The notes beneath the pieces are model-generated. The model was not told the DNA's origin, ran no database searches, and was given only the letters and a program-made list of their open reading frames with translations. A stretch of DNA of 64,000 bases from positions 38,144 to 102,143 of the forward strand of contig JAQSXC010000009.1 of the NCBI GenBank assembly GCA_029266335.1, in the 5' to 3' direction. The DNA comes from Eubacterium sp. Its GTDB lineage: Bacteria > Bacillota > Clostridia > Acetivibrionales > DSM-1351. Shown here piece by piece: positions 50,766 to 59,591 of this stretch. Position 1 is the stretch's first letter, and every line of letters starts with the position of its first letter. A program made the position numbers and the translations under genes.

Positions 50766-52598
50766 ATGAGTTCTAGAAGGAACAAAAGACACAGTCTGTT
50801 ACCTGCAGTAACAGTTTTTTTTACAGTTTTACTGATAGGTTTGACAGTCCTATATTTAATGTACAGCGGTAATCTGCCCTGGCTGGATACCACGCCTCAG
50901 ACCAATGTGACCAATACATCAAAAGCGTCTGAAACTGCAGCAGGCACATCAAAGGCGCCTTCTGCTGCAACAAATACTCCGCCTGCGCAAAACACTGCCG
51001 GGGAAACCGATCAGCAGCCTGCGGAAAGTACCAATCCTGATGACCTGCTGATTTCCTGGAAAAATCCTGCCAGTCTTATTACCAAAAAGGCTTTAGGTGA
51101 TGGTTCCTCACAGAAATCATACAAGGACGGCGGGAAAATTACCTATTGGACTTTAGTTAACAACAAAACTGTTAAAAATTATAATCCGCCATATAATTTA
51201 GCTTTTGGATCGCCCGAAATGTACTCGGCCTTGGAAGGTGTAACTGCCTTTAGAGGCAATAACTACAGAACGTCACCCTCATGGGGGGAAGCCAGTGTAA
51301 AACAGAAAAAGCTTGAAATTGTCTGGACCCATGACATCGGAGCTGTTTCAGGGGTGGGAAGCTATTGGCCGGGTGCAGGCTGGACAGGACAGCCGCTGCT
51401 GGTTCACTGGCCAGAGGATGTAAGAAAAATCATGAATATCAATTCTAGTTTAAAATCAAAGGATCTGGTGGAAGTAATTTACCCAGTATTTGATGGTAAT
51501 GTATATTTCCTGGATATGGAGACAGGCAAACCTTCCAGACCGAAAATGAATATCGGTTTTACCGTAAAGGGAACAGGTATGGTTGACCCGAGAGGTTATC
51601 CTTTGTTCTATACAGGACAGGGGCTTAATGAAATAAACGGAAAAACGGGAACCTTTAAATACAGAATTTTTAATCTGATTAATCAGAAGGAGATATATTC
51701 ATTTCCGGGAAATGATCCCGTTGCCTTCAGATCCTGGGGGGCTAATGATTCTTCCGCACTTCTGAACAGGTATACAGATACGCTGATCAACTGCGGAGAA
51801 AATGGATTGGTATATAAAGCCAAGCTCAACACTAAATTCGATAAAACGGCCGGTACAATTTCAATCAGCCCTACGGTAACAAAGTACCGTTACAAGAGCA
51901 GCTACAGCTCGGAGCAGGGTATTGAAAACTCACCTGCATTTTACAGAAATCTCATGTATTTTGCCGATAATGGCGGGACTATACAGTGTCTGGATATAAA
52001 CACCATGGAGCCTGTATGGATATATAAAGCAGGTGACGATACTGACAGCACTATAACGCTGGAAGAAACAAAAGAAGGAGTATTCCTGTATACTGCAAAT
52101 GAAATTGATAAAAGGGGAAAGGCCGGTGCGAGGGCAAACTGTAACATTAGAAAGCTTAATGCTTTGACAGGTGAGCTTGTATGGCAGAAGGATTATTCCT
52201 GCGTTTATCAGTCATATATTAACGGTGGTGCGTTAGCAACGCCTGTTGTTGGCAAGAATGATATAAGTGATGTTGTTATATTTAATATCGCATTAACCGG
52301 ATCAACAAGTGACGGCACTCTGGTAGCACTGGACAAGAACACCGGCAAGGAAGTCTGGAAGAGACATCTGGATGCTTACAGCTGGAGTTCACCGGTAGAC
52401 TTCAGGTCCGACGATGGTAAAACCTATATGCTGTTGTGTGATTTCAGAGGGGATATGCATCTCATAGACCCCAAAACAGGTGAAGATCTCGATAAGATTT
52501 CTGTAGGGGGAAATGTTGAAGCATCTCCGGCAGTCTATAACAACATGGCAGTTGTAGGAACTTATGCCAAAAAGATTTACGGTGTAAAAATAAATTAG
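50766..52598 (+). CDS. membrane-anchored PQQ-like beta-propeller protein (copy 1)
   Basis: 610-aa protein: basic N-terminus (SSRRNKRH), one membrane helix (about 13-33), an Ala/Thr/Pro-rich linker (about 45-95), then an extracytoplasmic beta-propeller of PQQ/PQQ_2 repeat type (about 150-610). Repeats have patterns such as NVYFLDMETGKPSRP, GTIQCLDINTMEPVWIYK, LNALTGELVWQKDY, LVALDKNTGKEVWKR and MHLIDPKTGEDLDKI. Such repeats need not bind PQQ; they often act as scaffolds. Start at ATG 50,766 after CGGAGG. A close paralogue follows 94 bases later. Confidence 0.82.
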   Translation: MSSRRNKRHSLLPAVTVFFTVLLIGLTVLYLMYSGNLPWLDTTPQTNVTNTSKASETAAGTSKAPSAATNTPPAQNTAGETDQQPAESTNPDDLLISWKNPASLITKKALGDGSSQKSYKDGGKITYWTLVNNKTVKNYNPPYNLAFGSPEMYSALEGVTAFRGNNYRTSPSWGEASVKQKKLEIVWTHDIGAVSGVGSYWPGAGWTGQPLLVHWPEDVRKIMNINSSLKSKDLVEVIYPVFDGNVYFLDMETGKPSRPKMNIGFTVKGTGMVDPRGYPLFYTGQGLNEINGKTGTFKYRIFNLINQKEIYSFPGNDPVAFRSWGANDSSALLNRYTDTLINCGENGLVYKAKLNTKFDKTAGTISISPTVTKYRYKSSYSSEQGIENSPAFYRNLMYFADNGGTIQCLDINTMEPVWIYKAGDDTDSTITLEETKEGVFLYTANEIDKRGKAGARANCNIRKLNALTGELVWQKDYSCVYQSYINGGALATPVVGKNDISDVVIFNIALTGSTSDGTLVALDKNTGKEVWKRHLDAYSWSSPVDFRSDDGKTYMLLCDFRGDMHLIDPKTGEDLDKISVGGNVEASPAVYNNMAVVGTYAKKIYGVKIN

Positions 52599-52692
52599 AG
52601 CATTTTATATAAAAGTATTAATTCAAAAGTAAAAATTAAAAGGTATTAATTTAAACAAAATCAATTAATTAGTAAGAAACAGTGAGGGAGTT

Positions 52693-54510
52693 ATGAGAAG
52701 ATACAGAAGAAGAGCAAACAACAGATTAAAAGGAATATTGGTAATACTTGTGCTGGCTTTGATTACTACAGGTATCTGGATTGGCCTCAGCAAGTTGTTT
52801 GACTTTGATAAAAACAGTGTTAAAACATCATCAAATACATCGGCAGTTGTAGATTCTGCAGGTTCAACAGAAGAGGAAGAGGAAATTGAGCCAGAACCGG
52901 TGGCAGATCCAATGCCCAAGGAAATGACAGATCCGGAGAAATTGAAAACTTCCTGGACTGAAAAGTCTGATTTTGGCGGAGAAAAAGCCTTTCCGGATTT
53001 TGCGCTCAAGAATTCGTTTTCCAACGGTTTGAGCATGAATTCATGGATATTCAGGCTGAATACCCCTTTAAAAGAATACACTGTCAAGAAAAAGAACAAG
53101 ATTGATTTCGGAGCCTCCTCCGAATACTCGGAGCTTGAAGGAGTTACTACTTTCAGGGGTAATAACTACAGAGACAATGCCTCCTATGGTACAAGAACAG
53201 TCAGTGAGAAAAAGCTTGAAATCGTATGGGAAAAAACCGGTTTGGGTGCAATTTCAGCACACAACAGCTATTGGCCCGGAACAGGCTGGACAGGCCAGCC
53301 TCTTCTGGTTCACTGGCCGGAGGATGTCAGGAAACTGATGAATATTAATGAAGAAATGAAGGCAAAGGATCTGGTAGAGGTTATTTATCCTACTCTTGAC
53401 GGAAATATTTATTTCCTTGATCTTGAAACGGGAAAACCCACAAGAAACAAGCTTCAGATAGGTTACCCCATAAAGGGAACCGCAATGGTTGACCCGCGAG
53501 GCTATCCTGTACTATATACAGGTATGGGTATAAATGAGAACGGCGGCAAGTTTACCGAGTATAAATACAGAATTATCAACCTTCTCAACCAGAAGGAGCT
53601 ATACTCAATATTCGGAAGGGACCAGGTTGCCTTCAGAGGCTGGGGAGCTAACGATGCTTCGGCATTGCTTGACCGTAAAACCGATACATTGCTGGATGTG
53701 GCCGAAAATGGACTGGTGTACAAGGTTAAACTCAATACTAAATTTGATAAGGCCGCAGGCAGCCTGACAATGGCTCCGCAGCTGACCAAATACCGCTATA
53801 GAAGTCCCTTCAACGATGAGCAGGGAATTGAAAACTCACCTGCGGTATACAAAAACTTCATGTATTTCTGTGATAATGGCGGAACCTTGCAGTGTCTGGA
53901 TCTGAATACAATGAAGCCCGTATGGATTTATGATACGAAGGATGATACTGATGCAACAATAGTAATTGAAGAAACAGATGAGGGCGTATTCCTCTACACT
54001 GCAAATCAGGTTGACAAGCGCGGGGAAAACGGAAAAGCCACTGTAGCAGATTGCAATATCAGAAAATTCAATGCCTTGACAGGAGAGCTCATATGGCAGA
54101 AGGACTATCAATGCGTTTATAATTACTATATAAACGGTGGAGCCCTGGGAACACCTATATTGGGTAAGGATGATATCAGCAATATGGTAATCTTCAACAT
54201 ATGCTTTACAGGCTCAAACAGCGATGGTACCATGGTAGCCCTTGATAAGAAGACAGGTAATGAAATATGGAAGAAGAAGCTTGCCTCCTACAGCTGGTGT
54301 TCTCCTCTGGATTTCAAGAGCTCAGATGGAAAGACATATATGGTGTACAGTGACTTTGCCGGAAAGATGTATCTGCTTGACCCAATGAACGGTAAAACTC
54401 TTGATTCCGTTTCATTGGAGGGCAATGTTGAATCTTCACCTGCCATATACAATGACACCATTGTAGTAGGAAGCTACGCAAGAAAGATTTTTGGAATAAA
54501 AGTAAAATAG
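52693..54510 (+). CDS. membrane-anchored PQQ-like beta-propeller protein (copy 2)
   Basis: 605-aa paralogue of the previous gene, collinear and strongly similar across the propeller: TFRGNNYR, YWPGTGWTGQPLLVHWPEDV, MVDPRGYPVLYTG, GNVESSPAIYNDTIVVGSYA. The membrane helix is about 16-35. The linker differs: it is short and acidic (EEEEEIEPEPVADP) in place of the Ala/Thr/Pro linker of copy 1. Function is unknown. It is followed by a terminator, then a signal peptidase gene. Confidence 0.82.
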   Translation: MRRYRRRANNRLKGILVILVLALITTGIWIGLSKLFDFDKNSVKTSSNTSAVVDSAGSTEEEEEIEPEPVADPMPKEMTDPEKLKTSWTEKSDFGGEKAFPDFALKNSFSNGLSMNSWIFRLNTPLKEYTVKKKNKIDFGASSEYSELEGVTTFRGNNYRDNASYGTRTVSEKKLEIVWEKTGLGAISAHNSYWPGTGWTGQPLLVHWPEDVRKLMNINEEMKAKDLVEVIYPTLDGNIYFLDLETGKPTRNKLQIGYPIKGTAMVDPRGYPVLYTGMGINENGGKFTEYKYRIINLLNQKELYSIFGRDQVAFRGWGANDASALLDRKTDTLLDVAENGLVYKVKLNTKFDKAAGSLTMAPQLTKYRYRSPFNDEQGIENSPAVYKNFMYFCDNGGTLQCLDLNTMKPVWIYDTKDDTDATIVIEETDEGVFLYTANQVDKRGENGKATVADCNIRKFNALTGELIWQKDYQCVYNYYINGGALGTPILGKDDISNMVIFNICFTGSNSDGTMVALDKKTGNEIWKKKLASYSWCSPLDFKSSDGKTYMVYSDFAGKMYLLDPMNGKTLDSVSLEGNVESSPAIYNDTIVVGSYARKIFGIKVK

Positions 54511-54533
54511 TATTGTTTGATTGGTTAATATTC

Positions 54534-54565
54534 AGAGCAACCGTTTGGTTGCTTTTTGAATTTTT
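54534..54565 (+). terminator. terminator after the beta-propeller pair
   Basis: AGAGCAACC and GGTTGCTTT form a 9-bp stem with a tight loop, followed by TTGAATTTTTTT. The remaining gap to the signal peptidase gene (to 54,805) is AT-rich with no gene. Confidence 0.8.
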
Positions 54566-54805
54566 TTGAGATCTATTATTAAGAAAAAATTAATAGTTTT
54601 TGTATATTATTAGGTTGTTAAATGTATTATAATTAGAATAATTTGGGACAATGCATACAAAAAAATAATTTTTACGTAAATAGATTGGAACTTATTTAAT
54701 TTCTGCACTGTCTAATAAATGAAGAGATGCGTAAAAAATGATTATTCTCCCGTCACTTAACCGGAAATGGCCGAGATAATTATCCTATATCAGAATGGAG
54801 ACAAA

Positions 54806-55378
54806 ATGAAGATTTTAAGAGAACTTTTAAGCTGGCTTGGAACCATATTAATTTCAATAATTGTAGCACTGCTGGTTATAATTTTCCTTTTTCAGCCTAC
54901 AAGTGTAAATGGGCCATCAATGGAGAACACTTTGCATAACGGAGATAAAATCATAATAAACAAAACTCAGAATATTTTTCATAAAAAGCCCGACTATGAA
55001 GACATTGTCATAATTGACAGCAGAGTAGACCGGAAACGTACCTTTATGGACAATGTGATTGATCCTCTCAAATATAATATCATTGTTACCAAAATAACCG
55101 AAAACACTGATGAAATATTCTGGGTAAAGAGAGTAATCGGTAAAGCGGGAGATGTGCTTGAATTCAAAGACGGCAAGGTTATAAGGAACGGTGAGACTTT
55201 AGAAGAGTCTTACATAAAAGAACCCATGAAAAATCAATCTGATGAAAAGATAACAGTACCTGAAAACAGTGTTTTTGTAATGGGTGATAACAGAAATGAA
55301 AGCATGGACAGCAGGGTTATTGGCCCAGTACCGCTGGATCATGTTGTAGGTAAGTACTTATTGAAGTTGGGTTTCTAA
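54806..55378 (+). CDS. lepB: signal peptidase I
   Basis: 190-aa type I signal peptidase that cleaves exported pre-proteins. One N-terminal membrane helix (about 9-30). Catalytic Ser is in GPSMENTLHNGDKI (about residue 42) and the general-base Lys in FWVKRVIGKAGD (about 110). Box E VMGDNRNESMDSR is intact. Start at ATG 54,806, after GGAG; an earlier in-frame ATG at 54,767 would add 13 residues without a ribosome site. Confidence 0.92.
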   Translation: MKILRELLSWLGTILISIIVALLVIIFLFQPTSVNGPSMENTLHNGDKIIINKTQNIFHKKPDYEDIVIIDSRVDRKRTFMDNVIDPLKYNIIVTKITENTDEIFWVKRVIGKAGDVLEFKDGKVIRNGETLEESYIKEPMKNQSDEKITVPENSVFVMGDNRNESMDSRVIGPVPLDHVVGKYLLKLGF

Positions 55379-55416
55379 AAAACTGAGCTTTAATGATAAA
55401 AGAAATGGAGATTTGT

Positions 55417-56166
55417 ATGGAGGTTTTATCAGTATATAAGAAAAAGTACATTGTTGATTATGGAAATGCAGATTATTATAAAAAGTTAAAGATCAGCGCC
55501 TTATTCAATTATTTTCAGGATGTGGCCAGTCTCCATGCTGAAAATCTTGGGCTGGGAGTTGAAAGTCTTCAGGAAAATCAGGGAGTAACCTGGGTTTTGG
55601 TTAAAATACTGGTTCAAATGGACAGGTTCCCAAACCTTAATGAAGAAATAACTGTTGAGACCTGGCCGCAAGAGCCTAAAAAGCTCGAATTTGAGAGGGA
55701 TTTTATTGTCAGGGACATAGAAGGCAATGTGATAGGAAGAGCTATTTCCAGCTGGGTCATAATGGATATAGAAGCCAGGGAAATCAGAAAAACTGAACTA
55801 TTCCCGGGAAGATTTCCTCCTTTCAACCCTGTCAGGGCAATAGAGGGCCGGATGGGTAAGATAAAAGCCAGCGGACAGCTTCAACAGGTATATCAGAAGG
55901 TTATCGGTTATAGTGACATAGACATTAACGGGCATCTGAACAATTCCAAATATATAGATTATATAACCGATTGTTTTTCTATGGAAAGGCATGGACAGTA
56001 TACAGTTGATACAATTCAGGTAAGCTATGTAAGTGAAGCTCTGGCAGGAGATAAAATTACATTTTATAAAGATATCTCAACCCTCGGTGAAGGCACAGTC
56101 TATGTAGAGGGAGTGGATGATGAAGACGGTAAGACCTATTTCAAGGCTTGTATTACTTTAAAGTAA
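55417..56166 (+). CDS. acyl-ACP thioesterase (FatA/FatB type)
   Basis: 249-aa double hot-dog thioesterase that releases fatty acids from acyl carrier protein. First hot-dog: VDYGNADYYKKLKISALFNYFQDVA with WVLVKILVQMDRFP. The second carries the catalytic Asn/His context DIDINGHLNNSKYIDYI (about 178-194). Length fits bacterial acyl-ACP thioesterases. GGAG lies upstream of ATG 55,417. Clustered with signal peptidase and a GerMN protein, probably co-transcribed. Confidence 0.85.
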   Translation: MEVLSVYKKKYIVDYGNADYYKKLKISALFNYFQDVASLHAENLGLGVESLQENQGVTWVLVKILVQMDRFPNLNEEITVETWPQEPKKLEFERDFIVRDIEGNVIGRAISSWVIMDIEAREIRKTELFPGRFPPFNPVRAIEGRMGKIKASGQLQQVYQKVIGYSDIDINGHLNNSKYIDYITDCFSMERHGQYTVDTIQVSYVSEALAGDKITFYKDISTLGEGTVYVEGVDDEDGKTYFKACITLK

Positions 56167-56197
56167 CTATTAACTCATAACAACAGGAGGGGTTTAT

Positions 56198-56815
56198 ATG
56201 ACTAACAATCAAAAATTGAAGGTTCTAGCAGCAATACTGTTTGTTTTAATTATTGTACTTATAGGAATGTTAATATACGCAACAACCATTCATAAAAATG
56301 ATGATAAGCCGGCTTCAAATACTGCAGACGTATCGACAACCGCTTCATCAACAAACGCCGTACAGCCCGGCCAGAGCAGTACTTCCGAAGAGGCCGGAAC
56401 TATTGACCTGAAGCTGTATAAATATGATGCTGAGGATTATGATAAGCCTAAAGAAATAGTAACAGTACCTGTAGATAAGAAACTCTATGAGGACGATATT
56501 ACCGCGGCTATAAATAAATTACTTGAAACAACAGGTCTTAGTATAAAAAAAGCAGTTGTAAGTGGAGAACTGCTTACTGTTGATTTATCAAAGGAAATAG
56601 AAGCAAAATTTAATATGGGAAGTGCCGGCGGAATAACAAACACAAATATCCTTGCTGCCACTCTGGTTAATCTTCCGGGTATCAATAAGCTTGAGGTTAC
56701 AGTAGATGGTGTTGCCGGTGTGGAAGGAGATCACTTCAGCTTTAACGGAACCTTTGTAAAAGCTGACGGAGATAAATCCTATGAATTTACTTCATCGGGC
56801 AGAGTGAGCAAGTAA
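56198..56815 (+). CDS. GerMN-domain lipoprotein-like membrane protein
   Basis: 205-aa protein with one N-terminal membrane helix (about 8-28), a Ser/Thr-rich linker (about 38-70) and a GerMN domain (about 70-205) recognised by LYKYDAEDYDKPKEIVTVPV, LLTVDLSKEIEAKFNMGS and NILAATLVNLPGINKLEVTVDG (three separate pieces, the last quoted in part as NLPGINKLEVTVDG). GerMN domains occur in B. subtilis GerM, a sporulation/germination protein at the engulfing membrane, and in LpqB. Strong AGGAGGGG ribosome site. Confidence 0.82.
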   Translation: MTNNQKLKVLAAILFVLIIVLIGMLIYATTIHKNDDKPASNTADVSTTASSTNAVQPGQSSTSEEAGTIDLKLYKYDAEDYDKPKEIVTVPVDKKLYEDDITAAINKLLETTGLSIKKAVVSGELLTVDLSKEIEAKFNMGSAGGITNTNILAATLVNLPGINKLEVTVDGVAGVEGDHFSFNGTFVKADGDKSYEFTSSGRVSK

Positions 56816-56824
56816 TTGATTTTC

Positions 56825-56904
56825 AGGCATGATTAATAATAAAACTCAGTTTTAAGGTTTAAAAAACCTCTTAAAATGAGTAAATTATTATTTAATTATA
56901 GCCT
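56825..56904. repeat. inverted-repeat element, copy 2 (80 bp), carrying a start codon
   Basis: Left arm AGGCATGATTAATAATAAA is identical to copy 1; the right arm read inverted is AGGCTATAATTAAATAATAA. The interior forms a strong palindrome, TTTTAAGGTTT / AAACCTCTTAAAA. The right arm contains ATG 56,876 in the context CTTAAAATGAG, the first in-frame ATG of the YdcF-like gene, at the place where copy 1 has CTTAAAATGGG. Confidence 0.75.
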
Positions 56905-57700
56905 CAATAATTTAAAGGCTGGTGCAGGAGTGGGGAAAAGATTTATAAAGTTAAGCTTGTTTTTAATAGCGGTACTGGGAATTGCTGACACTATTGTCAT
57001 CAGAAACAGAAGCGGGAGCATGGACTTTGGTATTGTGCTTCCGGCTGTGGGCGGAATAGCAATAATCCTTGGATTGTTATTTATTAATACAAAACATTAT
57101 AAGAAAAATACAAAACTATATAATAGAATCGGTAAATTAATTGGTGCAATGTTTTCTGTTTGGCTGGTTTCATTTATTATCATTTGTGTCATACTGGTAA
57201 CCTCTGCCATATCGGAAAAGGACCAGAAAGTTGATTGTGTTATTGTACTCGGTGCCGGTCTAAAAGGTGAAAAACCAACACTGGTGCTTGTCCAGCGTTT
57301 GAACAATACCCTCAATTACATAGCCGACCATCCTGAAACGAGGGTTATAGTATCAGGAGGTCAGGGGATGGGAGAGGCCATTACTGAAGCTGAGGGCATG
57401 AAAAGATATCTTGTCAGCAACGGTATGGACGAAAACCTTATACTAAAAGAGGAAAAGTCAACAAGCACCTATGAAAATATGATTTATTCCAGAGAACTGT
57501 ATGAACGGACCTTTGGTAAAAAACTTAACAGGGTTATGATAATAACCAATGATTTTCACATGTTCAGATCAAAAATTCTGGCAGGCCGGGCAGGACTGGA
57601 AGCTTATGGAATCAGCTCCGGCACTCCCTGGTATATTTATCCCAATGTATTTTTAAGAGAATACCTGGCAGTTTTCAAATCTTTGCTGCTGGATAGATAA
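56876..57700 (+). CDS. YdcF/DUF218 membrane protein
   Basis: 274-aa protein with two or three N-terminal helices (about 22-40, 45-67, 90-112), then the DUF218/YdcF Rossmann-like domain (about 120-255): VDCVIVLGAGLKGEKPT, RVIVSGGQGMGEAITEAEGMKRYL and ENMIYSRELYER, then TNDFHMFRS (the second quoted piece spans two adjacent motifs). SanA/YdcF relatives act in envelope integrity or vancomycin sensitivity; mechanism unclear. The first 11 codons from ATG 56,876 lie in inverted-repeat element copy 2. A GTG at residue 18, near GGTGCAGGA, could be the ancestral start. Confidence 0.78.
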   Translation: MSKLLFNYSLNNLKAGAGVGKRFIKLSLFLIAVLGIADTIVIRNRSGSMDFGIVLPAVGGIAIILGLLFINTKHYKKNTKLYNRIGKLIGAMFSVWLVSFIIICVILVTSAISEKDQKVDCVIVLGAGLKGEKPTLVLVQRLNNTLNYIADHPETRVIVSGGQGMGEAITEAEGMKRYLVSNGMDENLILKEEKSTSTYENMIYSRELYERTFGKKLNRVMIITNDFHMFRSKILAGRAGLEAYGISSGTPWYIYPNVFLREYLAVFKSLLLDR

Positions 57701-57779
57701 AAAATCAAATGAACCGTAAGAAAATAAGCATAAGCTTATGGAGTATTCACGTAAAATTAAAATAATTTGTTGCACACAA

Positions 57780-57823
57780 AAAGAGGTTAAGAAAAGTCGA
57801 TTACAACTTTTCTTAACCTCTTT
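57780..57823. terminator. strong bidirectional terminator between the YdcF-like gene and trpB2
   Basis: Perfect 18-bp stem AAAGAGGTTAAGAAAAGT / ACTTTTCTTAACCTCTTT with an eight-base loop, serving the convergent genes. Confidence 0.9.
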
Positions 57824-57853
57824 CTTAATTTGATAATTTCAAGCGCGTGCTGC

Positions 57854-59218
57854 TTACTCGATTTTGGGCAGATTGTTCAGGCTGGCTGCATTGGATTCAG
57901 GAGAATACTCAATATCGTCCAGCTTGCCGCTGTAGTAATTTTCATATGCAGTAAAGTCAAAATATCCATGACCGCTTAAGCAGAACAGTATTACTTTTTC
58001 CTCTCCTGCCTCCCTGGCCAGTATCGCTTCATCAATTGCTGCTTTGATAGCATGTGCAGATTCCGGTGCAGGTACGATACCTTCGGCTCTGGCAAAGGCT
58101 ACAGCAGCTTCAAATACTGATTTCTGGCCATATGCCTTAGCCTCTATAATATTATCATGATAAAGCTGGCTGACTATGGCGGAATCTCCATGATATCTGA
58201 GTCCGCCGGCATGTATTCCTGCCGGTATGAAATCATGACCCAGGGTATACATTTTTGTTATTGGAGCTACCTTTACAGTGTCGCCGTAATCGTAGGCAAA
58301 CACACCCTTGGTAAGTGTAGGGCAGGCAGTAGGTTCAATAGCAACAGCTCTGAGTTTCCTTCCCTTGAATTTGTCCTGAAGGAAGGGGAAGGTAATACCT
58401 GAAAAGTTACTTCCGCCACCACAGCAGGCAAATATAACATCAGGGTACTCATCCAGTATTTCAAGCTGTTTTTTGGCTTCTACACCTATTATGGTCTGGT
58501 GAAGGCACACGTGATTTAAAACGCTTCCCAGTGCATAGTTTGTATCTGCATGTGTTGCGGCATCTTCAACAGCTTCACTTATTGCGATACCAAGACTGCC
58601 CGGGCAATCCGGATCTTTTTCCAGAATACTTCTGCCGCAGTTTGTCAGGTTACTGGGACTTGCAACAACATTTGCTCCAAAGGTTTTCATAAATGAACGT
58701 CTATAGGGCTTTTGCTGATAGCTTACATTAACCATGTAAACAGAACATTCCATACCAAATTGGCTGGTTGCAAGGCTCAGAGCACTACCCCACTGACCGG
58801 CTCCGGTCTCGGTGGCCAATCTTTTAATTCCGGCCATTTTATTGTAATATGCCTGTGGAATGGCACTGTTAAGCTTATGACTGCCTGTAGCATTTGTTCC
58901 TTCATATTTGTAGTAAATACGTGCGGTTGTACCCAGCTGCTTTTCAAGTCCTCTGGCACGATAGAGCGGGCTTGGCCTGAACTGGCGGTACATATCCCGT
59001 ACTTCACCGGGAATATCCACATAACGTTCTGTTGTCATTTCCTGCCTGATAATCTCATCTGGGAAAATAGCTTTCATGTCACCGGGCTCTATTAAGTTTA
59101 AGGTTGCAGGATTGTGATAGGGTGCCGGTTTGTTGGGCATGTCGGCAATTACATTATACCATTGCTTTGGAATATCACTTTCGGATAGAATTACTTTACT
59201 GATCTCGTCTCGTCTCAT
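57854..59218 (-). CDS. tryptophan synthase beta-like protein TrpB2
   Basis: 454-aa PLP enzyme of the TrpB2 (TrpB-like) group that condenses indole and serine. The PLP-Lys sits in NATGSHKLNSAIPQAYY and the phosphate-binding loop is CCGGGSNFSG. TrpB2 signatures are the N-terminal extension (PAPYHNPATLNLIEP), RPSPLYRARGLEK and ETGAGQWGSAL. TrpB2 is typically not paired with TrpA, and no trp genes are near. Start at ATG 59,218, after GGAGGCTAAA; a longer frame upstream is unsupported. It has its own promoter at 59,297-59,325. Confidence 0.9.
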   Translation of the reverse strand: MRRDEISKVILSESDIPKQWYNVIADMPNKPAPYHNPATLNLIEPGDMKAIFPDEIIRQEMTTERYVDIPGEVRDMYRQFRPSPLYRARGLEKQLGTTARIYYKYEGTNATGSHKLNSAIPQAYYNKMAGIKRLATETGAGQWGSALSLATSQFGMECSVYMVNVSYQQKPYRRSFMKTFGANVVASPSNLTNCGRSILEKDPDCPGSLGIAISEAVEDAATHADTNYALGSVLNHVCLHQTIIGVEAKKQLEILDEYPDVIFACCGGGSNFSGITFPFLQDKFKGRKLRAVAIEPTACPTLTKGVFAYDYGDTVKVAPITKMYTLGHDFIPAGIHAGGLRYHGDSAIVSQLYHDNIIEAKAYGQKSVFEAAVAFARAEGIVPAPESAHAIKAAIDEAILAREAGEEKVILFCLSGHGYFDFTAYENYYSGKLDDIEYSPESNAASLNNLPKIE

Positions 59219-59296
59219 TTTAGCCTCCATGTCAATGTACTTGTCTGAGTAACATTGAACTCTCCTCATCTATGATTTTTAAAGTTACATATGTTT

Positions 59297-59325
59297 ATTT
59301 TATGCAATTGTTCGAGGGGTGTCAA
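59297..59325 (-). promoter_or_regulatory. sigma-A promoter of trpB2
   Basis: On the minus strand TTGACA (59,325-59,320), 17-base spacer, TAAAAT (59,302-59,297). Five of six -10 bases and all -35 bases match. Transcription would start near 59,290, giving a leader of about 70 bases. Confidence 0.65.
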
Positions 59326-59326
59326 T

Positions 59327-59418
59327 AAAGTACTTTGTGAATTCTTATTCAAGGACTTAATAAATTTTTATTAAAGTTCTTTATAAATTCTTATTCCAGT
59401 ACATTGCGAATTTTGATT
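59327..59418 (+). repeat. two degenerate 46-bp direct repeats upstream of trpB2
   Basis: 59,327-59,372 and 59,373-59,418 align over 46 bases, both opening AAAGT and carrying AATTCTTATTC in the middle. They are immediately upstream of the trpB2 promoter on its minus strand. They may be a worn tandem duplication or paired protein sites. Confidence 0.6.
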
Positions 59419-59591
59419 TAAGAAATCTAATTCCATTATTAATGCGGGATTTAAAGAATACCCGGCGATTTACTTTTATAATATTTTGGTATGCTGTAGA
59501 ATATATATTGATTAGCACTATGTACAAGTATGCTTTATTAAATTTCGTGAGCTGTCAATTGATTATACACAGCAGGGGCGGGGAGGGTATG

